From positions 21,018,860 through 21,082,859 of the forward strand of contig NC_135244.1 in assembly GCF_947623445.1 (NCBI RefSeq): a stretch of 64,000 bases of DNA, written 5' to 3'. The DNA comes from Clavelina lepadiformis. Lineage: Eukaryota > Chordata > Ascidiacea > Aplousobranchia > Clavelinidae. The notes under the pieces are model-generated. The model searched no databases. It had not been told where the DNA came from and worked only from the letters and a program-made list of their open reading frames with translations. Positions 1 to 10,261 of this stretch are shown piece after piece (position 1 is the first letter of the stretch; every line of letters starts with the position of its first letter). A program made the translations under genes and the position numbers.

Positions 1-1700
1 CATCTTCACTTTAAACTTTAACTTTTGCTGTGTAGTTTGTTTGGTCTCACTCATGTAGGCATTCCTTTTTAAAGTTAAGCACAGTTTAACGGTTAGTGAA
101 TGCTTCAGCAGCTACAATTTCAATTTTCTAATCGGAAAACAGTGCAGCATACACACAAGTAAACAATTTGAATTATGACCATTACTTGAAACATCAGTAT
201 TTTTTATCGACTTGCAGACATTAAAGATTTGGAAAAGAGTAAAGCTGACAGTTTGTTGAAAGTGCGAAAATACGAAACTTTGCACAAAGAACATGAAGAT
301 GGTGGGTGAAATAGGCCGTGCCTTTTATTGTGTTATTACAGTTTAATTCGTGCTACCTAATTTTATGTTGCTGTATTGCAGAGTTAATTTCTTAAATTGT
401 CACTGATTATTTCAGGGCGTGAAGTAATAAAGGAACAGCTTCAACAACTAGAAGTAATGAAACAAGCACTTGAACAAAAGGAAACGGCACAAGACGAAAT
501 GAGGCAGGAGAGGGAGAATTTTTTAAAAGAATCGATCCTTTCCTACCTAATGTATTTTCGGTTAATTTGGCTTAAATGTTTTCAGTTACACTTTATACTC
601 CTCAAATTTTAGGTTTTAAAACCAGTTTTTTTGATACACTAGACTACTTTCAAAGAATATACGGAAAAGGTGCAAAACCTAAAACAAATAATTGCGTATC
701 TTGAAAGCAAGCTTCAAGAAACTCAAGAACTGGTAAAGCAAAAGGATACAGGTTATTATTTAAATTTGCTCATTGATGTCATTTCCAAAATCTTAATCCA
801 TAAAATGAATTATTTTGTTATTGAATTTGATTCTTCATGGTACAAGGAAGAAAATGATGTTACCGTTAGCAAAACAAGTTTTACAATGACAAAATTTATT
901 TTAACAGTAACGTATATCACACCATGCAGTGTTTTTTGCATTTTGAGAATAATAAGCCTGCACCATGGCGTTGCCGTCATTCGTTGCTGCACCGGTTATT
1001 AATGGCAAATATATCTCATTTCCATGTCCTTTTACATGTAAAGCTATATTAGCTGTGGTCCATGTTCTTAATATAGTTAATGTTGGAATACTTTCTTTAC
1101 TGGAATTCTGTTTTGTAATGAGTAAGGGAACAGACAACTTTCTGGTATTTGGGAAACTAGCGTTATAGAGCAAACAAAATGGTTTTTAACTAGATCTCAA
1201 GATTGAAAGCTCATCTTCACTTTAAACTTAACTTTTGCTGCGTAGTTTGTTTGGTCTCACTCATTCAGGCATTCCTTTTTAAAGTTAATCACAGTTTAAC
1301 GGTTACTGAATGCTTCAGGTACAATTTCAATTTTCTAATCGGAAAATAGTGCAGCATACACACAAGTAAACAATTTCAATTATGACCATTACTTGAAACA
1401 TCAGTATTTTTTATCGACTTGCAGACATTAAAGATTTGGAAAAGAGTAAAGCTGACAGTTTGTTGAAAGTGCGAAAATACGAAACTTTGCACAAAGAACA
1501 TGAAGATGGTGGGTGAAATAGGCCGCTCCTTTTATTGTGTTATTACAGTTTAATTCGTGCTACCTAATTTTATGTTGCTGTATTGCAGAGTTAATTTCTT
1601 GAATTCTCACTGATTATTTCAGGGCGTGAAGTAATAAAGGAACAGCTTCAACAACTAGAAGTAATGAAACAAGCACTAAAACAAAAGGAGGCGGAGATAG
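1..1700 (+). repeat. Intragenic tandem duplication (about 0.5 kb unit)
   Basis: Bases 1-530 recur almost unchanged at about 1204-1700, carrying the same two coiled-coil exons and the same intron sequence, including the shared start catcttcactttaaac. The first copy is shortened: its second exon runs straight into coding sequence that the second copy holds in a separate exon (1786-1860). A stretch of this unit (about 1085-1290) also recurs in reverse at 30827-31030, so part of the unit is an interspersed repeat. Confidence 0.9.
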
Positions 1701-2528
1701 AGAAATTGATGAATGTATGTGTAAAATATTTGACTTAACTATTTCACTATTAAACTAACTTTTTTACACTGACCATACTGTTAAGAGCATGAAAGAAATG
1801 AGGCAGGAGAGGAAGAATTTTTTGAAAGAATCGACCCAATCCGGCAAGGAAGTAACACAGGTGAGTGGCTATACATTTTGCACACATAATCATCCAAACT
1901 TAACTGAAATGCGTATACAATGAATTGTTGCAAGTACGGTTGACTGTTAAGCAGGAATTTATTTGCCAATTTGGCTTAAGATTTTGTTTCGTGCAGTTTT
2001 TCATTTCTCTTATCATTTTTTATTTGTCTTATTTCAATTTGTTTCTTTGTTTATTACTTATATTTTTACACACCGCTCACTTAGGCAACTCTTAAGGGAA
2101 GTCCCAGGGCATTGTCGTCACGCTTAGCTAAGCGATGTCACGCAATGTTGCTACAAATGCAAATTAGATTAATGCTTTAGCTATGATTACAATTTCTAAC
2201 TAAGTCTATTTTCGTTTTAATTTTTGAACGCTAAGCTTACTTCACAACATTGTCGGCATTCCTCTTATTATCTTCCTACTGTAACGTTTAACTACTACCA
2301 TGGTGTTAATGCTCAAAGTTTGGTGTTTTATGTTGATATTGCTTTGCTGTAGGCTTATGCCCTTGTATGTTGCTGTTTCCCTTATTAAAGATATCATAAC
2401 ATTTTCTAACGCAGACAGAGCAGCGTGTTGACGACGACGACGACGACGACGAACCGGCATCAAAGGAAGTTGGCGTCGCAAAAATGGGACATATTCTTAG
2501 CAGTTCACCGGTCGGCCAAGGTCTGTAG
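218..2528 (+). CDS. Coiled-coil exons, probably the tail of a kinesin-6 (KIF20-like) gene, partial
   Basis: Seven candidate exons are in phase with AG/GT borders: 218-301, 416 to about 535, 643-751, 1425-1508, 1623-1714, 1786-1860 and 2415-2528. They translate to Lys/Glu/Gln-rich heptad-type sequence (for example REVIKEQLQQLEVMKQAL and EMRQERKNFLKES), typical of a long coiled coil. The last exon holds a run of seven Asp residues and ends at TAG 2526-2528. Kinesin-6 proteins (KIF20A/B) have such a stalk after the motor, and a KIF20-like motor lies downstream on the same strand, so this could be the 3' end of an upstream tandem copy. Exons 218-301 and 1425-1508 encode the same peptide. Nothing here proves transcription, and another coiled-coil protein is possible. 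Confidence 0.45.
2040..2460. repeat. Interspersed repeat unit A, includes the Asp-run exon
   Basis: This stretch is repeated in reverse complement at about 24001-24420, and part of it (motif around gacttcccttaagagttg) again at about 57600-57690. It covers the intron and the start of the Asp-run exon at 2415. In the second copy the GAC repeat is replaced by GACAC-type repeats, so the two copies differ mainly in their microsatellite. Either an exon was captured by a mobile element or the exon is an artefact of the element. Confidence 0.75.
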
Positions 2529-3622
2529 CAAGTTTTGACGTTCTTACATTAATCACTAACTTACCTTATATAATTTCATCATATTTGCGGTTTTCCGTAA
2601 CCTTCGACAGCTTGGTTAGTTGGTAACATACAATGTTGTGACATGAGTGGTGAAAATAAGATTTTTACCTTATAAAAACATAGAAGCCGCCATATCCCCG
2701 TCACGGGCTCCAGCCACTGTCTCTACCCCTCGTCAGACAGCGATCCCTCAAATTAACTATGAAGTAAGGATCAAAGTTTGATTTTAAGCTCATACCTTAA
2801 CGTGCTCTTTCGTATTATGCTGGTCATATCGCAAAATGTTATAAGTAAAACTAAAATTTATGAATTTCTTCACTTTTAAGCTCCCGCAGCTCGACCCGTC
2901 GCCGCAAAAAACACGCAAGGCAATGCAATGCCGCCAATGCAATGCCGCCAACCAACTAACTGGACCAAACACTGCTATACTTTCGTTTCGTTAGCATTTC
3001 ACCGCTCCCATTTCTTGCTGTCTTTCGTGCACGATTGTTATGACGCAAAACTTACACGCGTTTTGTGAGTCAGCTACAATTATTCAACTGCTTTGTTTCA
3101 GCCAATAAATATAATTATTGGACATCTTTAGTTTCATACTTTTAGAAGGTAATGTTGTTGAAGGCAGATCTTGAAAACTTACGGAATTTAATTTGAACTC
3201 TGCATAAAAATGAACCGGAACGATATTTTTCAAATATAGGCGCTTAGGTCAACAATAAGTCAAACTAAAGCAAATAACAGAAGTTTACTTTAGTACTTAA
3301 AATTTAGTTGAAACTAGCTTATAGTTAACTAGGAAGCTCTAGTTTAACAAAGAACTGAACAAAATGGCAGCAAACGTTAACATCTTACCCGTTACATAGT
3401 GGCAAATTTCTGCAATCGTTCAGTCGTGTTAAATACGTGAACGTGTTTAGTGCTACATGTCAAAATAGCCAAGACAGATTACGAAACAATGTTTATCAAA
3501 AACGCTTGATTTTTACGGTTGACTGACATTCCTATAAGTGATAATAGCTTACCGTTAGGTTGAGTGATTCAACAAAATGTTTCGCTCTCGTTAACCGCCA
3601 CAAAAGTTTGTGACGCGCGAAC
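2529..3622. other. Non-coding stretch
   Basis: I see no exon, RNA gene or terminal-repeat structure here. The only local feature is a short doublet caatgcaatgccgcca near 2920-2950. Confidence 0.5.
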
Positions 3623-3626
3623 GGTT

Positions 3627-4041
3627 TGTGATAATATTATGAATTAATGTAATATAAGATTGTGTACGACATAGAATTCTCATCTATCGAATCAGCGAAG
3701 CATAACACTGCGTGACGTAATTGATTGCTTCCCTGTTACTGTGCGTGCATTACGAGTTATCACTTATCAGTCTCTTCTTGTTATTACGTTCAACGCCGCA
3801 ACATGTCTTTATGCTGTTGCTGTCACAATGTTTTATCTTGATTTATTCGTTCAAAGAAGCTTCAATATAATCAGAATATACAGTTGTCATGGTGAACAAT
3901 TAATTCTAAGATTAAGAAAAGCAGACAACGACCTTGAGACTCATTTACATCGAGGACATTAAACAATTTCAACCGACAAACATTGTAATTGAAGTAGTCG
4001 CCCTTACAGGATAAGGAACGATAAACAACCATTTCATTACA
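3627..4041 (+). mobile_element. Solo LTR
   Basis: The segment starts TGTGATAATATTATG and ends CATTTCATTACA, the same termini as the two LTRs of the element at 6431-8317, with recognisable similarity through most of its length but clear divergence. It is flanked by a 4-bp target duplication GGTT (3623-3626 and 4042-4045). No internal region is present, so it is a solo LTR left by LTR-LTR recombination, older than the 6431-8317 insertion. Confidence 0.85.
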
Positions 4042-4090
4042 GGTTCAATTCACCGTGGAGACGTAGGCGTAGCTAGGTCTCGAAATCAGC

Positions 4091-4285
4091 TTGATTTTCA
4101 TCTAGACTACGCTAGCTAGACTTTCATCTAGACTACGCTAGCTTGATTTTCATCTAGACTACGCTAGCTAGATTCTCATCTAGACTACGCTAGCTAGATT
4201 TTCATCTAGACTACGCTAGCTTGATTTTCATCTAGACTATGCTAGCTAGATTTTCATCTAGACTACGCTTGCTAGATTTTCATCT
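4091..4285. repeat. 26-bp tandem repeat, about 7.5 units
   Basis: Units of ttgattttcatctagactac plus gctagc repeat head to tail with small substitutions (tt/ta at the start, tac/tat inside). Each unit contains palindromic TCTAGA-like and GCTAGC cores. The array ends just before the segmental duplication with the tRNA gene begins and is absent from the second copy near 58100. Confidence 0.95.
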
Positions 4286-4395
4286 TGTCAGATTTGAAAG
4301 TCAGGAGAAGATTCCGGAAACACCGACATGGTGGAATCTATCTAGTGATTCGAGAAAAGTGCGATTTTATCTATTTGCATTGCACATTAAGCACA

Positions 4396-4477
4396 GTTGT
4401 CGTGGCCGAGTGGTTAAGGCGACAGACTAGAAATCTGTTGGGCTCTGCCCGCGTAGGTTCGAATCCTGCCGACAACG
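4396..4477 (+). tRNA. tRNA-Ser (anticodon AGA)
   Basis: An 82-nt cloverleaf with a 7-bp acceptor stem GTTGTCG (4396-4402) pairing with CGACAAC (4470-4476), anticodon stem ACAGA/TCTGT with loop CTAGAAA (anticodon AGA at 4429-4431), a long class II variable arm GGGCTCTGCCC and a T arm with GGTTCGAATCC. The A box (TGGCCGAGTGG) and B box for RNA polymerase III are intact. The long variable arm and the anticodon identify serine. A second copy lies at 58171-58252. Confidence 0.95.
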
Positions 4478-4561
4478 ACGATATTAATTTTGCAAATTCA
4501 CAAGTATATTGAGAAAAGTGCCACTTTAATGATTTCCTTTATACATAGATCATTAAGCATA

Positions 4562-4611
4562 GTTTTCTTGGCCGAGTGGTTAAGGCGACAGACTCGAAAT
4601 CTGTTGGGTTC
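4562..4611 (+). pseudogene. tRNA-Ser (CGA) 5' remnant
   Basis: The first about 50 nt match a serine tRNA: A box GGCCGAGTGG, anticodon stem ACAGA/TCTGT and anticodon CGA at 4595-4597. The sequence then diverges within the variable arm (GGGTTCtagactac), with no T arm or 3' acceptor strand. It cannot fold as a tRNA. The equivalent in the second duplication copy (58332-58367) has in addition lost the anticodon arm. Confidence 0.85.
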
Positions 4612-6430
4612 TAGACTACTAGAGTGACTAAAATTATTACAATGCTGTAAGCATTGTAGTTTCTATAATAACAGCAGAGGTAGTTCATGGATTTGAGAAT
4701 TGTGGTGTCTGTGCATTGCAGCGGTATACTTCTTTGGATCTAAGTAAAAAATGAATTAGAAGCACTAATAGCGCTGAAACCTAAATTGTATTCTCACTAA
4801 CTCTTAGAAGTACATTTTATCAGATAAATGCAATTTCTATTGACAGAAAGCATCTTAGAAGTTGTTACTAAGCAGCAGTGTGTAAGGTACTACTCTATCT
4901 TGAAGCTCACAATTTTACATGTTTTTGTGCTTAGTTTACATCTTGGAAAACTTGCTGTCACTACAAGTCTGAAATTCCTTTCAGTAAATTTAACCAAATA
5001 CAATTCAGATTTCAAACAGTCATATTTTTATACCTGATGATCCATAGCTTCGGAGGTTTGTCCTTCATTATCTTTTCTTTCAACATGCTTGTTGGGAAAA
5101 AAATTACATTAAGGTGGAGTAAAAGTGATAAAACTACACAGAGAAACAACGATGAAATTATTATAAGTACTTTACACTTGCACGTACAAAGACAGCCTAA
5201 ACAAGTTCAACTAATTCCGACAAAATAATATCGGAAAATATTTGTTGCATAACTGTTCTTATACATTTCAAAGTGATCAATACCATAAATATTAACCTCT
5301 GTGATCCAGGATCAAGCCTTCTTCTTTCCTTAGAATTTTCATCCATGTTTAAAAATACATCATTGCTTGTTTCATTCTGACAAAACTAATCGCGTGTTTT
5401 ATATAATACTCCAATCAAAAATTGAGCTAGTTTTCAAATACCAGTACCTACATTTATACCTGACTTTAGCAGGCTGTTAAGATCAAACATGGGCATTAGC
5501 CAAGTGTTTTTTCAAACCATTAAGTGTTCCAACAAAAATGTCATGCGTTTGTGTCAACAGTAGTTTGTGCTAAATGCCAATCATAAGTACATCAATTTTA
5601 TTGTATCGTATATATTTCGCTATTGTCTGTGGGGAGAAAAATAGATGGTGTTAGCCTTTGCAAATAATGGAAGGAAAATATGTTCACATGCAATCAACGA
5701 ACGGGAATGAAGCAGCAAAAGCTCGAAGACTTTTTTCAATTTAGTTTCACTTAATAGCTTGAGGTGCACTAGCTTACAATGTGCCTGGCATAATATTATT
5801 TTTCAAGCTTTTACTAGGCTTCAAAGCTTTTTAATGATCCTCCATTCTAATACTTTTTGCTGCCGACTGGAATGTATGGGATTTTTTAACAGAAAATCCT
5901 GCATGCAAAGATGCAAATTTTGTTGTGATGGCGTTTAATCAAGCTTCAATTTTTTAATTTGATTATTATAATTGCCATTCAAGTAACCGGTTTTTATTTG
6001 TTTATTTTTCATAGATAAACATTAAGATAAAAAGTTCGACGTACAAACACAAACACCGGCCAGCCTTGGACCACAAGTCGCAGTGCATATACCAGCTGCT
6101 TGTTTGCACACCGGAATTTTGCCTTTGCAGACCGGTGCTCCTAGCCCCCACAGAACGCTCCTATTAAACCTGCACTATACTGTAGCTTTTGACACTTTGC
6201 AAGTTGTCGCTTTTGGGTTTACTGGGACAGGAAGGTGTTGACAGTCGCTCTCACGAGTGTCACGACCACACCTCTCTGAGTCTTTGGTTGCGAGCTTTCC
6301 TGCTTTGTTTGTCCCGCCATTTTCGAAGCCGAAAAAAAAACACCAAAGGGAAGTCCCCATGGTTATTTTAATTATTATCATGCAGAACTCTTAACTAAGA
6401 GAAATGAAGTTTTAAAATTACAGTATAACC

Positions 6431-6806
6431 TGTGATAAATATATCAATTAATGTAATATAAAATTGTGTACTACATAGAATTCTCATGTATGGAATCAGT
6501 GAAGCATAACACTGCGTGACGTAATCGATTGTTCCCCTGTGCGTGCATTTTGATTTATTCAGCCCTTTTGGCTTTTACGCTCAACGGCGCAACATGTCTT
6601 TGTGCTGTTGCTGTCACAATGTTCTATCTTGATGTATTCGTTCAAAGAAGCTTCAAATATAATCAGATTATACAGTAGTCATTCCTGTGTCATTATTGCT
6701 GAAGTCTTTCAAAGTTCACTGTTAAGATATACACAAGGAAACAGACTTTGTAGTGTAAGTGGGTAAACCTTACAGGCTAAGGTACCATATACCACTTTTC
6801 ATTACA
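6431..6806 (+). repeat. 5' LTR
   Basis: Left long terminal repeat of the 6431-8317 element; TG...CA ends, 376 bp, same length as the right LTR. Related sequences are the solo LTR at 3627-4041 and a reversed fragment at 10149-10261. Confidence 0.93.
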
Positions 6807-7941
6807 AACTGGTGCAGCCGAGTGAGGACGATAAAAGAAGACATTTCATTACAACGTTTATGGTGCCAACGAGCTCGGTGAGAACTACGCTTTTCTTTTA
6901 TCGAGGAATCTATGAACAGATCAATTTGAGGTTGAGAAAAGTCTAGTGATCTCAGACTACAAGTTTCGAAGATATGTCTTACCTACATTGTATGCAAGTG
7001 TTCAACGAAGACTCGTTGAATTCAGTCAACTATGAATGCAACAATGACTGACGAACAAAGCACTCCAGTGAAAACACTTTGTCGGTATTTGGACATTCAG
7101 TAATGATTTTTTGTTTGTTTTTTTCTCTATGTAGTATATATTATAGCGTTATTGTGTAGTTTACCTTAATTGATGGTGGCTTAATTGCCATACTCTCTAA
7201 CGGTTCAACCTTGCCGGAGAGAAATTTTTCTTTGTGTTATTTTGTTATGCTTTAAAACATAGCGGTTGTTTTCGAAGGTTAAACAAATACCCAAGTCTAA
7301 CACCGATACACTATGTTGAATGTCAATTACAAAACGTATTTGACTAATTTGATATATATGTTTTGCAAAACGCGTAGTTCCAAGTGATATATTCACGCAG
7401 CTACACTGGGAAAACCAGACGCTGTAATATGATTGAATGGTCTTATATTTGAAAATGCCTAGTGCAAATTTCTTCTATGTTGATCAGAACGCGTGAACAT
7501 ACGAAAATTTTATACCATTTTGTTTGCGGAAACGGCATACACGAGATGTGAGATGAAAACTTTGCCGACGTTTCCTCATTTTGAGATCCTGCGCAAACAG
7601 CCGCAGCATACGCATGATGTGTAAACTGACATCCTGTGTTCTGTTTTATATTTAAAGTCGTGACATAAATGTCATCGTTTGTTTTGTACACTAATTTTGC
7701 TTTATGAGTTAAAGAAAACATATTACTATCTTTTTGCGAATGTATTGCCAATATGAATTGTATTGTAACTATGTTTCAACGTTTATTGTTGTGTGATCTA
7801 CATTTTACGTGTTATATTGACTTTTGTTATCAACACTATTGTTTTAATTATTGTTCACCGAGAATTGTTTTTATTATGATCATGAAATACCGTTCATTTT
7901 TTTTTTCAAAAAAACTTACGATATTTCCTTGGGGAAGGTTA

Positions 7942-8317
7942 TGTGATAAATATATCAATTAATGTAATATAAAATTGTGTACTACATAGAATTCTCATGT
8001 ATGGAATCAGTGAAGCATAACACTGCGTGACGTAATCGATTGTTCCCCTGTGCGTGCATTTTGATTTATTCAGCCCTTTTGGCTTTTACGCTCAATGGCG
8101 CAACATGTCTTTGTGCTGTTGCTGTCACAATGTTCTATCTTGATGTATTCGTTCAAAGAAGCTTCAAATATAATCAGATTATACAGTAGTCATTCCTGTG
8201 TCATTATTGCTGAAGTCTTTCAAAGTTCACTGTTAAGATATACACAAGGAAACAGACTTTTTAGTGTAAGTGGGTAAACCTTACAGGCTAAGGTACCATA
8301 TACCACTTTTCATTACA
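7942..8317 (+). repeat. 3' LTR
   Basis: Right long terminal repeat, 376 bp, two substitutions from the left LTR. It is followed directly by the second AACC of the target duplication and then by sequence that continues the segmental duplication (aaccataaaaag). Confidence 0.93.
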
Positions 8318-8658
8318 AACCATAAAAAGTAAAAGTTTAAAACTACGCTTTCCAAAAGTTCAAATTTTTTGTTTTGAATTTTTTGAAATCAAGCAGACCA
8401 TTGAGGCCAAGTTGTAAAGTATAAGTTCATTTTTTAAACTAAACCGATATGCATAGTTCCAATTTTATGCAGAACTGACCTTTTTGTTACGCATTGTATA
8501 GAAATAGGAAGTTTTAACTAGATAATACTTTATAGTATAGTATTTGACTACAAAATGCAACATGTTTTTAAGGAAACAAAAGTTATTTATGTTTAGTTTT
8601 ATTTATTGTAAAAACATTTCAAACTTATTCCATGGTCAAGGCTTCTATGCATCTATGA

Positions 8659-8797
8659 CATAGATATCCTATAAAACACGTGTTCAGAGCCCAGTTTGGG
8701 TCCCTTACCGTTGTCGTCAAATCTCTTCAATGGGCTTCATTTTTAATTGGTCAACAACAATAGGAAGAGCAATCTAGTGTTTTATAGGGTATCTATG
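8659..8797. mobile_element. Small hAT-like MITE (139 bp)
   Basis: Inverted ends of about 24 bp (CATAGATATCCTATAAAACA at the left; the reverse of the right end reads CATAGATACCCTATAAAACA) and a perfect 8-bp target duplication ATCTATGA (8651-8658, 8798-8805). The duplicate at about 60735 reads straight through with a single ATCTATGA, which is the empty site. The 8-bp duplication points to a hAT-type transposase. Confidence 0.88.
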
Positions 8798-9742
8798 ATC
8801 TATGATCAAGACTTTTAAAAGAATATTAATTTTAATGCATTTTTGGTCTAACTTCAAAACGTGCAATTTTTAGGTTTCATTCAGGCATGAAGTAAATATG
8901 TCTACGTTTTGATGTATTGTTTTGATGTGTTCTGGCTTCTGTGTTGTAATTCTGTGATGTTTATGTTCCGAATATGCAGCAATAGGCAAGCGATGACTTC
9001 TATGTCAACTTAACATTTATTAAATGCAATCTAGGCCCTAGGGTTATTCTAACTGAGATGAAATGATCTAGAAGTCACCTGTGAAATAAAACGACTTTCA
9101 CAACAAACTTATAGTGGCAGAAGTGGTATTTGAGTCCATTTGTAGTTAATTTATCGCGGGTCTTATTTATTCCAGAAATCGGAAATTATCATCCTTGGAA
9201 TCGACCTAAGTAGCTTAACTAAAGGATCAGTGTTTCCCTTTTATGTTTATTCTTTTGCAGTTCCGTGTTCTACTTTTGGAGGAGAGCGCCATCCAGCGAC
9301 AAACAAACAAAACACACAACGGCCGCTACAACGTTACCCTGACTCTTACTCAGTTTTGCCACACAAATATTTCTTTGGCATAATTCACTGGTCCAAATTT
9401 CGGATAAGTTTTAACCAAGTACTGTACTAAACGTTTTTGCAGAAGTTACTAGAGCTACTAAAAAAATTTTGCCGATCTGTTTTTACAACATCTAACCTTC
9501 CATCAGAGATGTTCTGATGATGAGCATTACTTTGACAAAAAAAAACAATTATATGATGGCTTTGTTATATAATTTAGTGCTTCCAGTATTAAAATTAAAG
9601 ATCCCACTTGGCTATATTAAAACACTGCGTTTTCTAATATACAGTAATTTCGAGGTTTGATGTTCTATGCACGTTAAAGCCTCCCATGCGGCGCCATTAC
9701 TTTCTTGCAAGAATGTGAAAGTTAAACGTCAAACACCGATGA

Positions 9743-10132
9743 GTGATTTTGAAAACAAGTGAAGAAAAGATGGCGCTGACCTCGAACATTTTTGAATCAA
9801 ACTCATCAGAAAAAACGTTCCAGCGCTTTTTACCACAGCTCCTCATTCCTCCAAAAGGCAACGATGAAAAGAGATCGGCAATAATTAAACTTCACAAAAA
9901 GTGGGTGGATATCAAAGGAAAAAGCTATTTTATGGTAAAACTAAGATCGGCTGGGCTATGTAAAAGGCAGGGCTGGGGAGCCACTGCAAAAAAGCATAGG
10001 CTCCGGCTCCAGCTCCGGAGCTATCAAGCATTCATCCACCAGCTCCAGCTCCGGAGCTATAAACTTTTAAACAGCGGCTCCGGTTCTGGCTCCAGCTCCG
10101 GCTCCGGTATAGGTTTTAAAAATAGCAGCTAA
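9743..10132 (+). CDS. Open frame of unknown function, probably not a gene
   Basis: A 129-codon open frame. The first about 65 residues are mixed charged/hydrophobic sequence I do not recognise. The last 50 residues are the translation of a GC-rich simple repeat of ggctccggctccagctccgg type (Ser/Gly and Leu/Arg runs). No introns, domain or paralogue in the window supports it. The repeat half is probably a mobile-element end. Confidence 0.12.
   Translation: MILKTSEEKMALTSNIFESNSSEKTFQRFLPQLLIPPKGNDEKRSAIIKLHKKWVDIKGKSYFMVKLRSAGLCKRQGWGATAKKHRLRLQLRSYQAFIHQLQLRSYKLLNSGSGSGSSSGSGIGFKNSS
9995..10115. repeat. GC-rich CTCCGG/CCGGAG simple repeat
   Basis: Degenerate copies of ggctccggctccagctccgg with inverted versions (ctccggagc), embedded in AT-rich DNA and preceded by cagggctggggagcc, which resembles a hAT terminal sequence. 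No matching right end or target duplication was found. Confidence 0.6.
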
Positions 10133-10148
10133 GACAAATTATCACTAC

Positions 10149-10261
10149 GTAACAGAGAAGCAATCGATTACGTCACAAAGTGTTATGCTTCGCTGATTCG
10201 ATAGACGAGAACTCTATGTCGTACACAATTTTATATTACATTAATTGATATATTTATCACA
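10149..10261 (-). mobile_element. LTR fragment
   Basis: On the minus strand this begins TGTGATAAATATATCAATT and follows the first about 110 bases of the LTR at 6431-6806, including the boundary TGTG, then is cut off. It is a truncated LTR. Confidence 0.8.

Larger units (their letters stand above)
6431..8317 (+). mobile_element. Non-autonomous LTR retrotransposon, young
   Basis: Two LTRs of 376 bp (6431-6806 and 7942-8317) start TGTGATAAATATATC and end CATTACA. They differ at only two positions I could find (C/T in ctcaacggc, G/T in ctttgtagt). A 4-bp target duplication AACC flanks the element (6427-6430, 8318-8321). Two bases after the 5' LTR is a primer-binding-like TGGTGCAGCCGAGTGAGG, and a short purine stretch ggggaagg precedes the 3' LTR. 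The 1135-bp interior shows no gag or pol similarity and only short random ORFs, so it must depend on proteins from elsewhere. The empty site is at about 60412 in the duplicate. Confidence 0.92.
4330..9480 (+). repeat. Segmental duplication, copy 1 (partner 58107-61440)
   Basis: Aligns colinearly with 58107-61440 at high identity, starting near gaatctatctagtgattcg and containing the same tRNA-Ser gene and tRNA remnant. Copy 1 carries three extra blocks: about 155 bp near 6030-6185, the LTR element 6431-8317, and the small hAT-like element 8659-8797. Copy 2 instead carries a hAT element at 59288-59643. The segment from about 8580 to 9480 also recurs in reverse at 17795-18480 and partly at 42917-43180. 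No protein gene is recognisable inside. Confidence 0.9.

Noticed and set aside
4091..4285. Possible CRISPR-like array
   Set aside because: Units are contiguous 26-mers without unique spacers, in a eukaryotic context; it is a minisatellite.
4828..5037. 69-codon frame conserved between 4828-5037 and 58598-58807
   Set aside because: The two copies are recent segmental duplicates with few DNA differences, so an open frame in both is expected; no domain, splice site or start context supports a gene.
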